Of a stretch of DNA of 39,120 bases, positions 14,692 through 23,506 are shown piece after piece. Position numbers and translations under genes: made by a program. Source of the DNA: CALZIK01 sp046756565. Lineage in GTDB: Bacteria > Acidobacteriota > Thermoanaerobaculia > Multivoradales > JAHEKO01. Under the pieces are notes generated by a model. It did not search any database. It was not told the origin of the DNA and saw only the letters and a program-made list of their open reading frames with translations. Each line of letters opens with the position of its first letter. The stretch's first letter is position 1. The stretch is from positions 1-39,120 of the forward strand of contig JBHHWO010000031.1 of the NCBI GenBank assembly GCA_046756565.1, given 5' to 3'.

Positions 14692-16328
14692 GACGCTCGG
14701 GCGCCAGACTCCGCTGCGCGGTGCTCGCCTGCGCTCTCGTCGTTGGGGGCTCTGGCTCCTGCTCATCGCCTTCCGGCCGGTACCTGGATTCCCGCGATTC
14801 GCCACGCGGGCTCGTGCTGGTCAACCTGAGCGGCTTGCGCGCAGACCATCTCGGAGTGCTGGGCCGGGAGCCGTCCCCGACTCCCTTTCTCGACACGCTT
14901 GCCGGCAACTCGCTCCTCTACGAAAGAGCGCTCTCGGTTTCCTCGGGCCCATTGGCGTCGCAGGTGTCGCTCTTGAGTGGGCTCTATCCACAAGAGCACG
15001 GAGTCGTGGCGGCGGACCGGGCGCTCAACGCGGAAGCCGTAGTGCTTCCGGAGCGGTTCGCCGAGTTCGGGTATCGGACGGCGGCCTTTACCGGCGGTGG
15101 CTACGCGGTCTCGGAGTTCGGGATCGATCGAGGGTTCGACGACTTCGTGAGCCTCGGTCACGCGCCCGGGGAGGGGCCGAATGGTGTGCTGGGCGCAGGA
15201 CTCGACTATCTGCGGGAGATCGGATCGGAGCGCTTCTTTCTCTATGTCGCGCCCTCCAGCCTGCGAGGGGCGGAGATCTTCACTACGGCGCCGGAGTTCG
15301 AGCGCCTGACCGGCGGTTTCGAAGAGCTAACGCCCGAGTTGCTCGCGCAGGTCCGCCGGGCTTACGAGGACCGGGTCCGCGCGGCCGACGATGGGTTGCG
15401 GGCTTTCGTGGAAGGTGTCGCGAGTCTCGGCTTGCTCGAGCGAACGGTTCTGGTGGTCACCGCCGATCGGGGTTTCGAGCTGGGAGAGCACGGGCGGCTG
15501 GGGCACAAGCAGCTCTATCCCGAAAGCTTGCGTGTGCCACTTCTGATCAGCCTTGGCGCTTCGGGTGCGGCGCTCCATGGCCGCTTCGACGATCTCGTGC
15601 AAACGGTCGACCTCGCGGCGACTCTCTACCGGCTTGCCGGCCTGCCCTCTCCGGCCTCGTCGGGCCGGCTTCTTCCAGGCCTGCCCGGTGCGCCGGTACC
15701 CAGAACGTGGGCAGCGGCCGAACGGCGCGGTCGCTGGGCTCAGGAGAGCCTGCTCCTTCAGACGGCCGAAGGCTGGCGCCAGCTGGTTCACAGCCGCCTG
15801 CGCGGCGAGTACGACGGTACATGGGTCACACGTGGCATCGATTTCGATACGGAGGCATCGGTTCTGAACTTCCGGATCGTCAGCTATCTGAAGCCCCGGA
15901 CGATCTCGGTGCGAGTCGATGGCGTCGATCATGGCGTTATCCTGGCGGGACCGAAATGGACCAAGGCTCGGATCGAGCTGCCGAGTCCGGCCGATCCGGC
16001 TGCCGGCCCTGGCAAACGAAGGGTCGAGCTTCGTGCCCCGGATTGCGCTTCTCCGGCGGATGCGGGCTCGACCGTGGACCGGCGTTGTCTCTCGTTCAAG
16101 CTCGCAGGTCTCGAGCTGACGAAGACCGAGCTCTTCGATCTGGGCCGGGATCCCGGGGCCCACGAAGATCTGTCGGCCGAAGCCCCCGAGCTTCTGGGGG
16201 AGATCGCCGGAACGCTGGCTGGTCACCGCTGGCTGGCCGTGTCGCCTCCGGAGCGCACCCGCCCCGGAGAGGCGACGCTCAGGCAGCTGGCGGCGACAAG
16301 TGAGCTCCCGGAGCCACCCCGCCCCTGA
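14688..16328 (+). CDS. Sulfatase/alkaline-phosphatase-fold lipoprotein, predicted catalytically dead
   Basis: A 546-residue exported protein. The signal peptide ends in a lipobox-like GGSGSCS (Cys about residue 25). The fold is recognisable from VLVNLSGLRADHLG, VSLLSGLYPQEHG, VVTADRGFELGEHG and GHKQLYPESLRVPLLI. Family enzymes need an Asp at the start of the first motif (DxLRADH), a Cys, Ser or Thr nucleophile just before the PSH/PSR-like block, and the DH pair of SDHG. Here these are Ser (NLSGLR), Pro (SSGPLASQ) and Arg (ADRG). It is therefore probably a binding or scaffold protein. The C-terminal 200 residues seem to be a separate beta-rich domain. It overlaps the membrane protein gene upstream by four bases, so it may serve the same glycan system. 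An unusual active site is the alternative. Confidence 0.78.
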   Translation: MRRSGARLRCAVLACALVVGGSGSCSSPSGRYLDSRDSPRGLVLVNLSGLRADHLGVLGREPSPTPFLDTLAGNSLLYERALSVSSGPLASQVSLLSGLYPQEHGVVAADRALNAEAVVLPERFAEFGYRTAAFTGGGYAVSEFGIDRGFDDFVSLGHAPGEGPNGVLGAGLDYLREIGSERFFLYVAPSSLRGAEIFTTAPEFERLTGGFEELTPELLAQVRRAYEDRVRAADDGLRAFVEGVASLGLLERTVLVVTADRGFELGEHGRLGHKQLYPESLRVPLLISLGASGAALHGRFDDLVQTVDLAATLYRLAGLPSPASSGRLLPGLPGAPVPRTWAAAERRGRWAQESLLLQTAEGWRQLVHSRLRGEYDGTWVTRGIDFDTEASVLNFRIVSYLKPRTISVRVDGVDHGVILAGPKWTKARIELPSPADPAAGPGKRRVELRAPDCASPADAGSTVDRRCLSFKLAGLELTKTELFDLGRDPGAHEDLSAEAPELLGEIAGTLAGHRWLAVSPPERTRPGEATLRQLAATSELPEPPRP

Positions 16329-16372
16329 CGCGGATAGTGGTCGCTACGTGCCGCAATGCGGGCGCCGATTGC

Positions 16373-16378
16373 TAGAAT
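16373..16378 (+). promoter_or_regulatory. Possible -10 element TAGAAT
   Basis: TAGAAT lies 65 bases before the start of the propeller-like protein gene in the 114-base gap after the pseudo-sulfatase. No good -35 is seen. It may give the two downstream genes a promoter of their own. Confidence 0.25.
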
Positions 16379-16442
16379 CCATCCCGCGGAAAGCTGAGCC
16401 GATCTCCCCGGTCCCGGGGAATCCCCACCGAGAGCCACATCC

Positions 16443-17558
16443 ATGAGATCCGACTATCGCCGGCAATCGCTCTGCCTGGCCGTGCTTCTCGTACCCGTGC
16501 TGCTGGTTTCCGCTCTTGGGGAAGGACGCTCTTCGGAGGCTCCGCAAGCTGTTCGCCCGGTCCTGTTGGCCAACGGCGTGGTTCTGGTGCGGGACGCGGA
16601 GGTCATCGGAACGGTCGGATTGCCGGACTCGACACGCGCGCGCAAGCTCGAACGGCTCGCCGGCGGCTGGATCCTGGGAGGCGAGCGGATGAGCTCCAAC
16701 GGCTCCGAGCTCTTCCTGTGGCGTCACGACGGCGAACAAGCGCGCGAGTTCGAGGGCCCACTGTCACCCGAGCAGCCACCGCTGCGAAGAGAGGCGACCC
16801 CCTTGGTTCGGGACGGCTCGCTGGCCGGGCTGTTGTGGCTGGAAGGCGAGCGCCACAACCGTCTGGCCGTGCGGGCCGCCGCATGGACGGCCGCAGGCTG
16901 GGGGCCCAGCGAGCCGGTTTCGGTACCCGGCCCCGGAAGTCAGGTCGCCGTTTCGGGAACGGTTCTGGGCGACGGTTCGTGGCTGGCGGTTTGGACCTGG
17001 GTGGACACTCAGGGAGACGCCGAGACCGTGTGGAGCCTGCGCCGCAACGGCCACTGGTCGGAACCGCAGAGAATCCATGAAGACAACCTCGTTCATGACG
17101 TCCAGCCGGTGCTCGCCGGGCTCGGCGATCGGGCGCTGGTGGTCTGGTCCTCGTTCGATGGCAACGACTACCGGATGCGCCGGGCTCGCTTCGACGGAAG
17201 CTCTTGGCGAGCATCGGGTTTCTTCGGCGGAAGGGGAGCAGGTGATCCGGTTCTCGAGGCCGAAACGCAGCCTGGGGGATCCGGCGGGCGGTTCGCGAGC
17301 CTGAGGTATGTCACGGTAGCCCCTTCGACCTGGTCCTTCGTCGATTTCAATGCCGGAGGGGAGGCAATTGCCGAGGGTGTTCTGGAGCGTGAAAGTCGGG
17401 ATTTCGGACCGGTGCTCCTTGCGCGCGACGTGACCGGTGCGCCGGAGCTGATCTGGCCGGCTCTGGGCCCTGAATTCCCCGAACGGAGGTCCCCGGTGGA
17501 CCTCGCTCCACTGGCTTTAGCGGATCGGCTCTCCGGAGAGGAGACCGATGGCGAGTAG
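16443..17558 (+). CDS. Secreted beta-propeller-like hypothetical protein
   Basis: A 371-residue exported protein. The first 27 residues form a signal peptide (basic start, hydrophobic LCLAVLLVPVLLVSALG, then small residues). The rest is rich in short strands with repeating WxxDG, GSWLAVWTW and ALVVWSSFDG blocks at intervals of about 45-60 residues (near residues 135, 185, 230 and 250), the look of a sialidase-like or WD-type propeller. No catalytic Asp-box series could be confirmed, so it is not called a sialidase. It may bind glycans or be a surface protein. Its final 11 bases overlap the next gene, the SGNH hydrolase, which argues for a shared job at the cell surface. I do not recognise a named family. 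Confidence 0.6.
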   Translation: MRSDYRRQSLCLAVLLVPVLLVSALGEGRSSEAPQAVRPVLLANGVVLVRDAEVIGTVGLPDSTRARKLERLAGGWILGGERMSSNGSELFLWRHDGEQAREFEGPLSPEQPPLRREATPLVRDGSLAGLLWLEGERHNRLAVRAAAWTAAGWGPSEPVSVPGPGSQVAVSGTVLGDGSWLAVWTWVDTQGDAETVWSLRRNGHWSEPQRIHEDNLVHDVQPVLAGLGDRALVVWSSFDGNDYRMRRARFDGSSWRASGFFGGRGAGDPVLEAETQPGGSGGRFASLRYVTVAPSTWSFVDFNAGGEAIAEGVLERESRDFGPVLLARDVTGAPELIWPALGPEFPERRSPVDLAPLALADRLSGEETDGE

Positions 17559-18843
17559 GTGGAGCCGCTTCGTGCTTCCCGCCCTGCTCGTCGCGGCCTT
17601 TCCGTCGGTGGTCCTGGAGGCGCAACCGTTTCGCTATCTCGCGTTCGGGGACTCGATAACGGACGGCTTCAACGACCATCCCAACTGCCTGGGGTGCGTA
17701 GGCTGTGGATATCCGGGGCGCTTGTCCACCGAGTTTGGCTGTACCGGCCTCAACTGCGAGGTTGTCAACCATGGCCTCTCCGGCGAAAAGACCATGAACG
17801 GCATCACGCGGCTCAACAACCTTTTCTTTGCCGGTGATCCGGATTGGGATCTGATGATGCTGATGCACGGATCGAACGACATTTTCGACGACGACCCAGT
17901 GATTCCTGAGGAAGCGGTTCGAGACAACCTGAAACAGATGGCCTACGACGCTGCGGAGTTGGGAATCGAGACTCTGCACGCTTCGATCATCTGGTTCCAT
18001 CCGTGGGGCGACAGGGGGCACGGCCGGGACGACGAGATCGAGAACCTGCGGGATCTGGTGTCGGTCCTGGCAACTTCGGAGAATCGTTCCTTTGCCGACG
18101 CCTGGAATCTCCTCTGCCCGGTAGCCGGCGACATCCACGGTCATCCCTGGGCCGTGACCGGACTCGGTTGCTTCAATCAGCACTACTGTGAGGACGACCC
18201 CAACGGTGCCACGCAGGCGGCACAATGGGTGTTGGGCCATCCGAATCCCTCGGGATTCGACATGATGTCCGACATGTTCCGGAACACGATCAACGCCGTG
18301 CCGGCGCCGGGCCTCGCGACGGTGGTCTCGCCGTCCGGGGCCGAGTGCGAGACGATGCCCACTCTCTCGTGGACGAAAGAGAGTCCGGACGGAGCGACCT
18401 GGTATCAAGCGCAGGTCGAGACCGACCTCGGTGCCACGGTCTTCGACTCCTGGCTTCCGGAGGCCGACATCAGCGCGGTGGCTCCGGATCCGTTGATCCC
18501 TGGCGTGTGCATCGGAACGGCATGCTCGGTAACTCTCGCCGCAGCGTTGACCCAGGGCGATTACGTTTGGCGCGTGCGCGGCCGCAATCCGAAAGGGCGG
18601 AGTGCGTTCACCGCCGACGCGGCCTTCAGCATCCTACCGGCGAGCCTGAATCTCGAGAACGACACGGTGGCCGACACTCGAGTCGAGGCGGCATGCAACC
18701 AGGTGGTCGCCGGCAACCTGGGAGGGGGGGACTACGGCGTTGCCGCGAGTGGCAATCTGACACTCGACGGCGGGACAGGGGTCGAGATCCATGACGGATT
18801 CTGGGTCGCCGATGGCGGCACGCTGAACCTCGTCTCGAACTAG
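17548..18843 (+). CDS. Secreted SGNH/GDSL hydrolase with C-terminal surface-type module
   Basis: A 431-residue exported esterase-like protein. A signal peptide ends near residue 25 (VVLEAQ). Block I is FGDSITDG with the nucleophile Ser at residue 36, an insert with CLGCVGCGYPG follows, block II is NHGLSGEKT, block III is HGSNDIFDD with the oxyanion Asn, and block V is GHPNPSGFD with the catalytic His. The Asp normally three residues before that His is Val here. Residues 250-365 resemble a fibronectin-III-like domain (TLSWTKESPDG and YVWRVRGRNPKG), and the last 65 residues (LNLENDTV to TLNLVSN) resemble the short beta-stack modules that end many secreted proteins in related phyla. It may deacylate cell-wall or exopolysaccharide acyl groups. 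The start is ATG, overlapping the previous gene. Confidence 0.85.
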   Translation: MASRWSRFVLPALLVAAFPSVVLEAQPFRYLAFGDSITDGFNDHPNCLGCVGCGYPGRLSTEFGCTGLNCEVVNHGLSGEKTMNGITRLNNLFFAGDPDWDLMMLMHGSNDIFDDDPVIPEEAVRDNLKQMAYDAAELGIETLHASIIWFHPWGDRGHGRDDEIENLRDLVSVLATSENRSFADAWNLLCPVAGDIHGHPWAVTGLGCFNQHYCEDDPNGATQAAQWVLGHPNPSGFDMMSDMFRNTINAVPAPGLATVVSPSGAECETMPTLSWTKESPDGATWYQAQVETDLGATVFDSWLPEADISAVAPDPLIPGVCIGTACSVTLAAALTQGDYVWRVRGRNPKGRSAFTADAAFSILPASLNLENDTVADTRVEAACNQVVAGNLGGGDYGVAASGNLTLDGGTGVEIHDGFWVADGGTLNLVSN

Positions 18844-19117
18844 CAGCTGCGCTGACCGGGCAGAAAACGACCCGAGCGATCGCAGCGTCGGGCACCGGAA
18901 TCAACTCGGGTCATTTGCCCTGGGGGATTCCCGAAAGCCGTCGTGGCTCGGGTCCGGGCCGATAGGCCGCGGAGGTTCAAGACAGAAGCCCTCAGAGCCC
19001 TGGTTTGCCCCCGGAAGTGCCGTGTCGGGCCCTTCCGAGGGCCGCGCTTTGCCCGGCGGAATCAAGTGGACCTCCTGGCCCGAGTGTACACCCGCCGGAA
19101 GGCGGGTCAAGTTTCTC
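18844..19117. other. Intergenic region with inverted repeats, no gene seen
   Basis: About 270 bases after the SGNH hydrolase. GACCCGAG (18869-18876) and CTCGGGTC (18905-18912) are exact inverted repeats that could form a stem over a 28-nt loop and may serve as a weak terminator. ACCCGCC (19090-19096) and GGCGGGT (19101-19107) form a perfect 7-bp stem around a GGAA tetraloop just before a -10 element. No tRNA or convincing reading frame is present. Confidence 0.4.
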
Positions 19118-19123
19118 TATACT
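19118..19123 (+). promoter_or_regulatory. -10 element TATACT upstream of the small membrane protein gene
   Basis: TATACT is followed nine bases later by a TTG start codon, so the leader would be only about three bases. A perfect GNRA-looped hairpin (19090-19107) sits in the place of the -35. No Shine-Dalgarno is seen. Confidence 0.4.
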
Positions 19124-19132
19124 GCGCTCGAA

Positions 19133-19384
19133 TTGGACCTCGCAAGGCACGATTTTGTCGGAACCGCGGGGGTAGCGGCCATGGTCGGCGCCTACCTGCT
19201 GCTGACCCTGGAGAGGCTCCCCAGCGGGGGGCGAGCCTACCCGCTGGCGAACGCGGTCGGCGCCACACTGATCCTGGTGTCGCTGGCTTTCGATTTCAAT
19301 CTTTCGGCGGCGCTGGTGGAGGGGTTCTGGCTGGTGGTCTGCTTGATCGGGTTGGCCCGATCGAGGAGCGCCGCCGCGACCTAG
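19133..19384 (+). CDS. Small membrane protein of the CBU_0592-like family
   Basis: An 83-residue protein of three hydrophobic helices matching the CBU_0592-like pattern: FVGTAGVAAMVGAYLLLTLERL, then LANAVGATLILVSLAFDFNLSAAL, then VEGFWLVVCLIGLARS. The conserved glycines, the N after the Leu-Ala of the second helix, the DFN turn and the E..FW of the last helix are present. Family members are often fused to or found beside transporters, but the function is unknown. The start is probably the TTG at 19133: it directly follows TATACT, and the family pattern begins a few residues later. A longer frame to a GTG at 19022 exists, but its first 37 residues are unlike the family and it would begin before the predicted promoter. 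It converges on the sulfatase-superfamily gene with 35 bases between stops. Confidence 0.75.
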   Translation: MDLARHDFVGTAGVAAMVGAYLLLTLERLPSGGRAYPLANAVGATLILVSLAFDFNLSAALVEGFWLVVCLIGLARSRSAAAT

Positions 19385-19419
19385 CCGTACCCTGGCCGTG
19401 CTCCAAGAGGACGAGTGGA

Positions 19420-21942
19420 TCAGGCACCGCCGCCCGGACCCTCGGTCGATCGGCCCGCCGAGCCCAGCTGGAATGTCTTGCCGTAGCGAAGCTCCGCGGC
19501 GGAGTCGCCGGCCAGAGCGAAGAGCCTTACCGAGGCGTTCCGTGGGATCCGGGAAAACGGGATCATGAACCGGAATCCGGAGTTCGCCAGCTTTGGACCA
19601 TGCTGTTCGCCCAGCTTCGGACTCGGCTCCCGGATCTGTGCCGAGATCATGTACTCGCCGTCGACGAACATGAGGATTCGCTCGGCGGGTTGCAGCTTCG
19701 GACGGTCCGCAGCCCAGCCGAGGAGCTCCCAGTTCTTCTGTTCCACAGTGCCTCGCAACGAGCCGGCATCCAAGACCCAGGAGTGGCCCGAGCTGCTCTG
19801 GATCCGCGTGTCTGCGAGCACGAAGGTCTCGCTCTCGGGGCGCGCCGCCCGAGCCAGGGTGAGGCCGCTCGAGTTCCGTTCGACAACGTAGACGTCGATC
19901 TGGTTACGCCCCGGAACCAGTGCCCGCTCGGGCACCAGCGCCGAAAAACGGCCCTCGCCTTTGGCGGTTGGCGTGAGCCGGGCTCCAGCTCGAATAGTGC
20001 CGTTGACCGCGACTGCGAGCTCGATGTCCGCTGACAAGGGCTGTTCCTGGAGAAGCCGGCCGACGATGAAAGCGGGCACGTAGCCGGACTCCGGCGCGAC
20101 ATCTTCGTACTCCGGCTCGCCGTGGAGCACGGCCGTCACTCCGGCAGCCGGCCGACGCTCGAACTCGTGTGCCGGCCTGTCGATCAGGCTCTTCAAGGCG
20201 CCAAACGAGAAGAGCCCCTCGATGCTCTCTCCGAAGATCGCCACCTTGCGCTCGACGGTGCCGTCGATTCGTAGCTCCTCGACGGGGTAGCTCACCTGGC
20301 GGAACGGATCGCGGGCGAAAGCGGTCTTCACGTCGCGGTTCATCGTATTCTCCGCGAGCAGGGATCGGCCGTCGACCGGCCAAGGGAGCTCGATCCGAAG
20401 CAGTTCGGCGATAGTCGGCAGTATGTCGACGGTTTCGACCTGTTCGTCACGCACGCGCCCCACGGTCTGACCGGGCAGCTTGATCAGGAGGGGCACACTC
20501 AGGATATCGGCGGCGTTGGGTCCCGCCAGCGAGCCGCGCCGGTAGTGTTCTCCGGGAACGAAGCTCGCGCCGTGGTCGGAACAGACGATGACCAGAGCCT
20601 CCTCGAACAGTCGCTCGCTTCTCAGCTTTTCGAGGATGCGCCCCAGGGTCCGGTCCGCGAGATCGACCTGCAGGAGATGCCGCTGCCAGCCCTGCACCGT
20701 AAAGTGCTCCTCGCTGCTCCAACGTCGGTGGGGAAGGCCGAAGGGCCGGTAGCGAATTCCGAGAGGACCGTACTCGCGGCCGCTGGGAAGATACTTCCAG
20801 GGCATGTGAGGGAAGTTGGGATGGAAGTAGTGCAAGGCGGGTTGCCGGTCCCGGTCGATCGAGGCCACGAAGCGGTCGATCAGGGCAATCGTGTCGGTTC
20901 GTGGAGGAGGGTCCTTGCCGGCGTCTCGAAAATCCCTCCAGGCCAGATCGATCGGCGGCAAGTTGGGCTGGGCGGGGGCCGGAGTCAGCAAATGCTGGTA
21001 GAGAACGGTGACGTCGGCCAGAAGAAGGCCAAGCCGGCTCCGGCTGCCGGCGTTCTCGAAGGGGTCGCTACAGAGCCCTTCGGGACAGTGTGACCAACTC
21101 TGCTCGGAGGCGAGCAGCTCGTGGCTGGTGCTGATCAGAGTGAAGAGGCTGTTGGGCAGAGTTCGAGAGGCCTGTCCCTCCGGGTAGCGGCCGGTCAACA
21201 TCGCCGGCACGGCCAGCACGGTGCCGGACGCCACGGTAGTGGCGTTGGGGAACCAGTCTGCGGTTCGGGCCAGTGAGGCGAAGCTCGGATAGAGCTCGTC
21301 GTTGATCGTGCCGTCACTGCCGAGGAGCGAGCTCAGAGGCAGCTCGTCGAAGAGGATGAATACCACGGGCGTCTTCGAGTCGGAGCGCACCGTGGTGTCG
21401 ATCTGCGGGGCGGGCTCTCGCATGAGGGCGGAGACCGGCGATCTGAGCAGGAATAGTGCTGGGAAGACGACCAGGGTCACCGCCAGGAAGGTCATGAACG
21501 AGCGGAGCTTCGCCGAGTGCTGGTAGAGGAGGCCACACGCGACGGCGGCGGCCAGCGCCGCGGCCAGGATCGCCGACGATCCGAATCCGGGCAAGTTCCG
21601 GATGGCTCCTAGAACCAGGAGGGCGAACAGCATGGTCACCAGGGCTCCGTGCAGAGCCACCGCGACGCGTGGCCAAGCGAGACCGATCAGTGACTCGAGC
21701 GCGGTACCCAGGCAGGGTACGCCCAGGCTCACCAGCGCGACCAGGAGGAGAATGTCACCACGCGTCGATCCGTGGGCGACGAAGAACTCCGGCGCCGTGC
21801 CCAGCAGGCCGTACAGGGGTTGCGCCAGTGCCAGCGCAGTCAGAGCCGCCAGGTGAAGGAACCGAACCCAGTACGGCTCAGCTGCTTTTGTGGCGGGGTC
21901 CGCCCCCCGAAGAGGTCGAGCCCTGGGATCCGGTGGCTCCAT
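19420..21942 (-). CDS. Membrane-anchored sulfatase / phosphoglycerol-transferase-like protein
   Basis: An 840-residue inner-membrane protein. Five hydrophobic segments lie in residues 25-170, followed by a periplasmic alkaline-phosphatase-superfamily domain (about 190-560) and a C-terminal region of about 270 residues with beta-sandwich character. The active site looks complete: FILFDELP supplies the metal Asp, ASGTVLAVPAMLTG supplies the Thr nucleophile, and IVCSDHG with a following GEHY supplies the DH pair. The topology resembles LtaS/MdoB/EptA-type enzymes, which move phosphoglycerol or phosphoethanolamine, or act as sulfatases. The substrate is unknown. It is a useful internal control for the dead homologue encoded at 14688, since its catalytic residues are all present. 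A -35/-10 pair lies just before the ATG. Confidence 0.8.
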   Translation of the reverse strand: MEPPDPRARPLRGADPATKAAEPYWVRFLHLAALTALALAQPLYGLLGTAPEFFVAHGSTRGDILLLVALVSLGVPCLGTALESLIGLAWPRVAVALHGALVTMLFALLVLGAIRNLPGFGSSAILAAALAAAVACGLLYQHSAKLRSFMTFLAVTLVVFPALFLLRSPVSALMREPAPQIDTTVRSDSKTPVVFILFDELPLSSLLGSDGTINDELYPSFASLARTADWFPNATTVASGTVLAVPAMLTGRYPEGQASRTLPNSLFTLISTSHELLASEQSWSHCPEGLCSDPFENAGSRSRLGLLLADVTVLYQHLLTPAPAQPNLPPIDLAWRDFRDAGKDPPPRTDTIALIDRFVASIDRDRQPALHYFHPNFPHMPWKYLPSGREYGPLGIRYRPFGLPHRRWSSEEHFTVQGWQRHLLQVDLADRTLGRILEKLRSERLFEEALVIVCSDHGASFVPGEHYRRGSLAGPNAADILSVPLLIKLPGQTVGRVRDEQVETVDILPTIAELLRIELPWPVDGRSLLAENTMNRDVKTAFARDPFRQVSYPVEELRIDGTVERKVAIFGESIEGLFSFGALKSLIDRPAHEFERRPAAGVTAVLHGEPEYEDVAPESGYVPAFIVGRLLQEQPLSADIELAVAVNGTIRAGARLTPTAKGEGRFSALVPERALVPGRNQIDVYVVERNSSGLTLARAARPESETFVLADTRIQSSSGHSWVLDAGSLRGTVEQKNWELLGWAADRPKLQPAERILMFVDGEYMISAQIREPSPKLGEQHGPKLANSGFRFMIPFSRIPRNASVRLFALAGDSAAELRYGKTFQLGSAGRSTEGPGGGA

Positions 21943-21951
21943 CCCGGACCG

Positions 21952-21979
21952 ATCCTAGCGAACGGCCCGGTGGGCTCAA
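21952..21979 (-). promoter_or_regulatory. Promoter of the membrane sulfatase-superfamily gene
   Basis: On the minus strand TTGAGC (21979-21974), a 16-bp spacer and TAGGAT (21957-21952) place the start of transcription about three bases before the ATG at 21942. No Shine-Dalgarno is seen between. The transcript should be almost leaderless. Confidence 0.45.
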
Positions 21980-21999
21980 AGCTCGCCGGGCCGGTCAGC

Positions 22000-23394
22000 C
22001 TAGATTACTCTCTCCTTCCACTTGCCCCTTCGAAACAGCACGACGGCCATCAAGGTCATCAATGCCTCGGCGGCTACGATGGACGCGTAGACGCCGTTGG
22101 GTCCATAGCCGACGATCTTGGCGAGGGTGTACGCGAGCGGTATCTCGAACAGCCAGAAACTCACGAGGTTCACGATTGTCGGTGTCACCGTGTCGCCCGC
22201 ACCGTTGAAGGCCTGGACCAGCACCATGCCGAGCGCGTAGATGACGTAGCCGTAACTGACGATCCGCAAGCACGACACGGCGTTGGCGGCCACTTCGGCC
22301 TCCTGGGTGAACAGGCCGACGAAGAACTCGGCCCACAGAATGAAGATCAGACCCACCACTCCCAGGAAGGTCATGTTGTAGAAGCTCGATCGCCAGACCG
22401 CGGACTCGGCTCGGTCGGGCTGCTTCGCTCCCAGGCTCTGGCCGACCAGGGTTGCCGCGGCGTTCGACATACCCCAGGCGGGCAGGAATGCGAAGATCAG
22501 GATCCGGATCGCCAGCGTGTATCCGGCAAGCGCCGCTTCGCCGAAGGTCGACACGATTCGCACCAGGGCCACCCAGCTCGCGGTGGACACCAGGAACTGA
22601 AAGATCCCGAACAACGAAACGCGGATCAGCCGCAGCGCGACCGGGGGAACCAGCTTCAACTGCTCGCGGGTGATCACCACCCGGGTGCGTCCGCCGAAAA
22701 GGGTCCAGAGCTGAAAGAGGACACCGGTGCCGCGGCCGATCGTCGTGGCGACTGCCGCCCCGGCGAGACCGAGCTCCGGGAACGGGCCCAGGCCGAAGAT
22801 CAGACAGGGATCGAGCACGATGTTGATCAGATTGGCCAACCAGAGCGAGCGCATCGCCATCGACGCGTCCCCGGCACCGCGGAAAACGGCGTTGATCAGG
22901 AACAGGAGGAAGATCGTGATGTTGCCGCCAAAGATGATTCGCGTGTACACGGCGCCGTTGTGGACCAACTCGGGACCGCCGCCCATCAGCGCAAGCATGC
23001 GCGGAGCGCCGAACCCGCCGACCAGGCCGACCGCGAGGGCGAGGCCGATCCCGAGCGCGAGCGCCTGGACGGCGGCAACCGCGGCGCCCTCGCGGTTTTT
23101 CTCTCCGATCCGACGCGCGACCATGGCGGTCGTTCCCATTGAGAGGCCGACGGCAATCGCGTACAAGATGGTCAGCATCGCCTCCGTCATGCCCACCGTG
23201 GCCGCGGCGGTCGGCCCGAGTTTCATGACGAAGAAGACGTCGGTGACTGCAAACACCGATTCCATCGACATCTCGAGCATCATCGGCACCGAGAGGAGCA
23301 GAATCGCCCGGCCCAGGCGTTCCTGGGTGTAGTCGAACTCGACGCCCCGAATGGCGTCGCGCAGGTCGCGCCAGATGGATGAAGACTCGTTCAT
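22000..23394 (-). CDS. MATE family efflux transporter
   Basis: A 464-residue integral membrane protein of the multidrug and toxic compound extrusion family. It has about twelve hydrophobic segments arranged as two homologous bundles, with LLLSVPMMLEMSMESVFAVTDVFFV near the N-terminus and VRIVSTFGEAALAGYTLAIRIL at the start of the second bundle; the repeated VFRGAGD (about residue 168) and AFNGAGDTVTPT (about residue 395) are the classic paired loops of NorM-like proteins. It should export a cationic compound in exchange for sodium or protons across the inner membrane. The substrate is unknown. No Shine-Dalgarno precedes the ATG. It lies upstream of, and in the same orientation as, the sulfatase-superfamily gene, but that gene has its own promoter. 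It diverges from the kinase gene with a 112-base gap. Confidence 0.9.
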   Translation of the reverse strand: MNESSSIWRDLRDAIRGVEFDYTQERLGRAILLLSVPMMLEMSMESVFAVTDVFFVMKLGPTAAATVGMTEAMLTILYAIAVGLSMGTTAMVARRIGEKNREGAAVAAVQALALGIGLALAVGLVGGFGAPRMLALMGGGPELVHNGAVYTRIIFGGNITIFLLFLINAVFRGAGDASMAMRSLWLANLINIVLDPCLIFGLGPFPELGLAGAAVATTIGRGTGVLFQLWTLFGGRTRVVITREQLKLVPPVALRLIRVSLFGIFQFLVSTASWVALVRIVSTFGEAALAGYTLAIRILIFAFLPAWGMSNAAATLVGQSLGAKQPDRAESAVWRSSFYNMTFLGVVGLIFILWAEFFVGLFTQEAEVAANAVSCLRIVSYGYVIYALGMVLVQAFNGAGDTVTPTIVNLVSFWLFEIPLAYTLAKIVGYGPNGVYASIVAAEALMTLMAVVLFRRGKWKERVI

Positions 23395-23506
23395 GGCGGG
23401 CGCGGTCCGGTCTGGAGGCGTTTTCGAAATGAGTGACGAGTCGACGGTCCGGCGGAGGGCAGGCGCAGATTACATTCTGCCCAACGGTTGGTAAAGTCAT
23501 CGGTAT

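Noticed and set aside
21966..21990. Ten-pair hairpin with two wobble pairs between the MATE stop and the sulfatase-superfamily start
   Set aside because: There is no T tract on either side and it overlaps the -35 of the downstream promoter, so it was not called a terminator.
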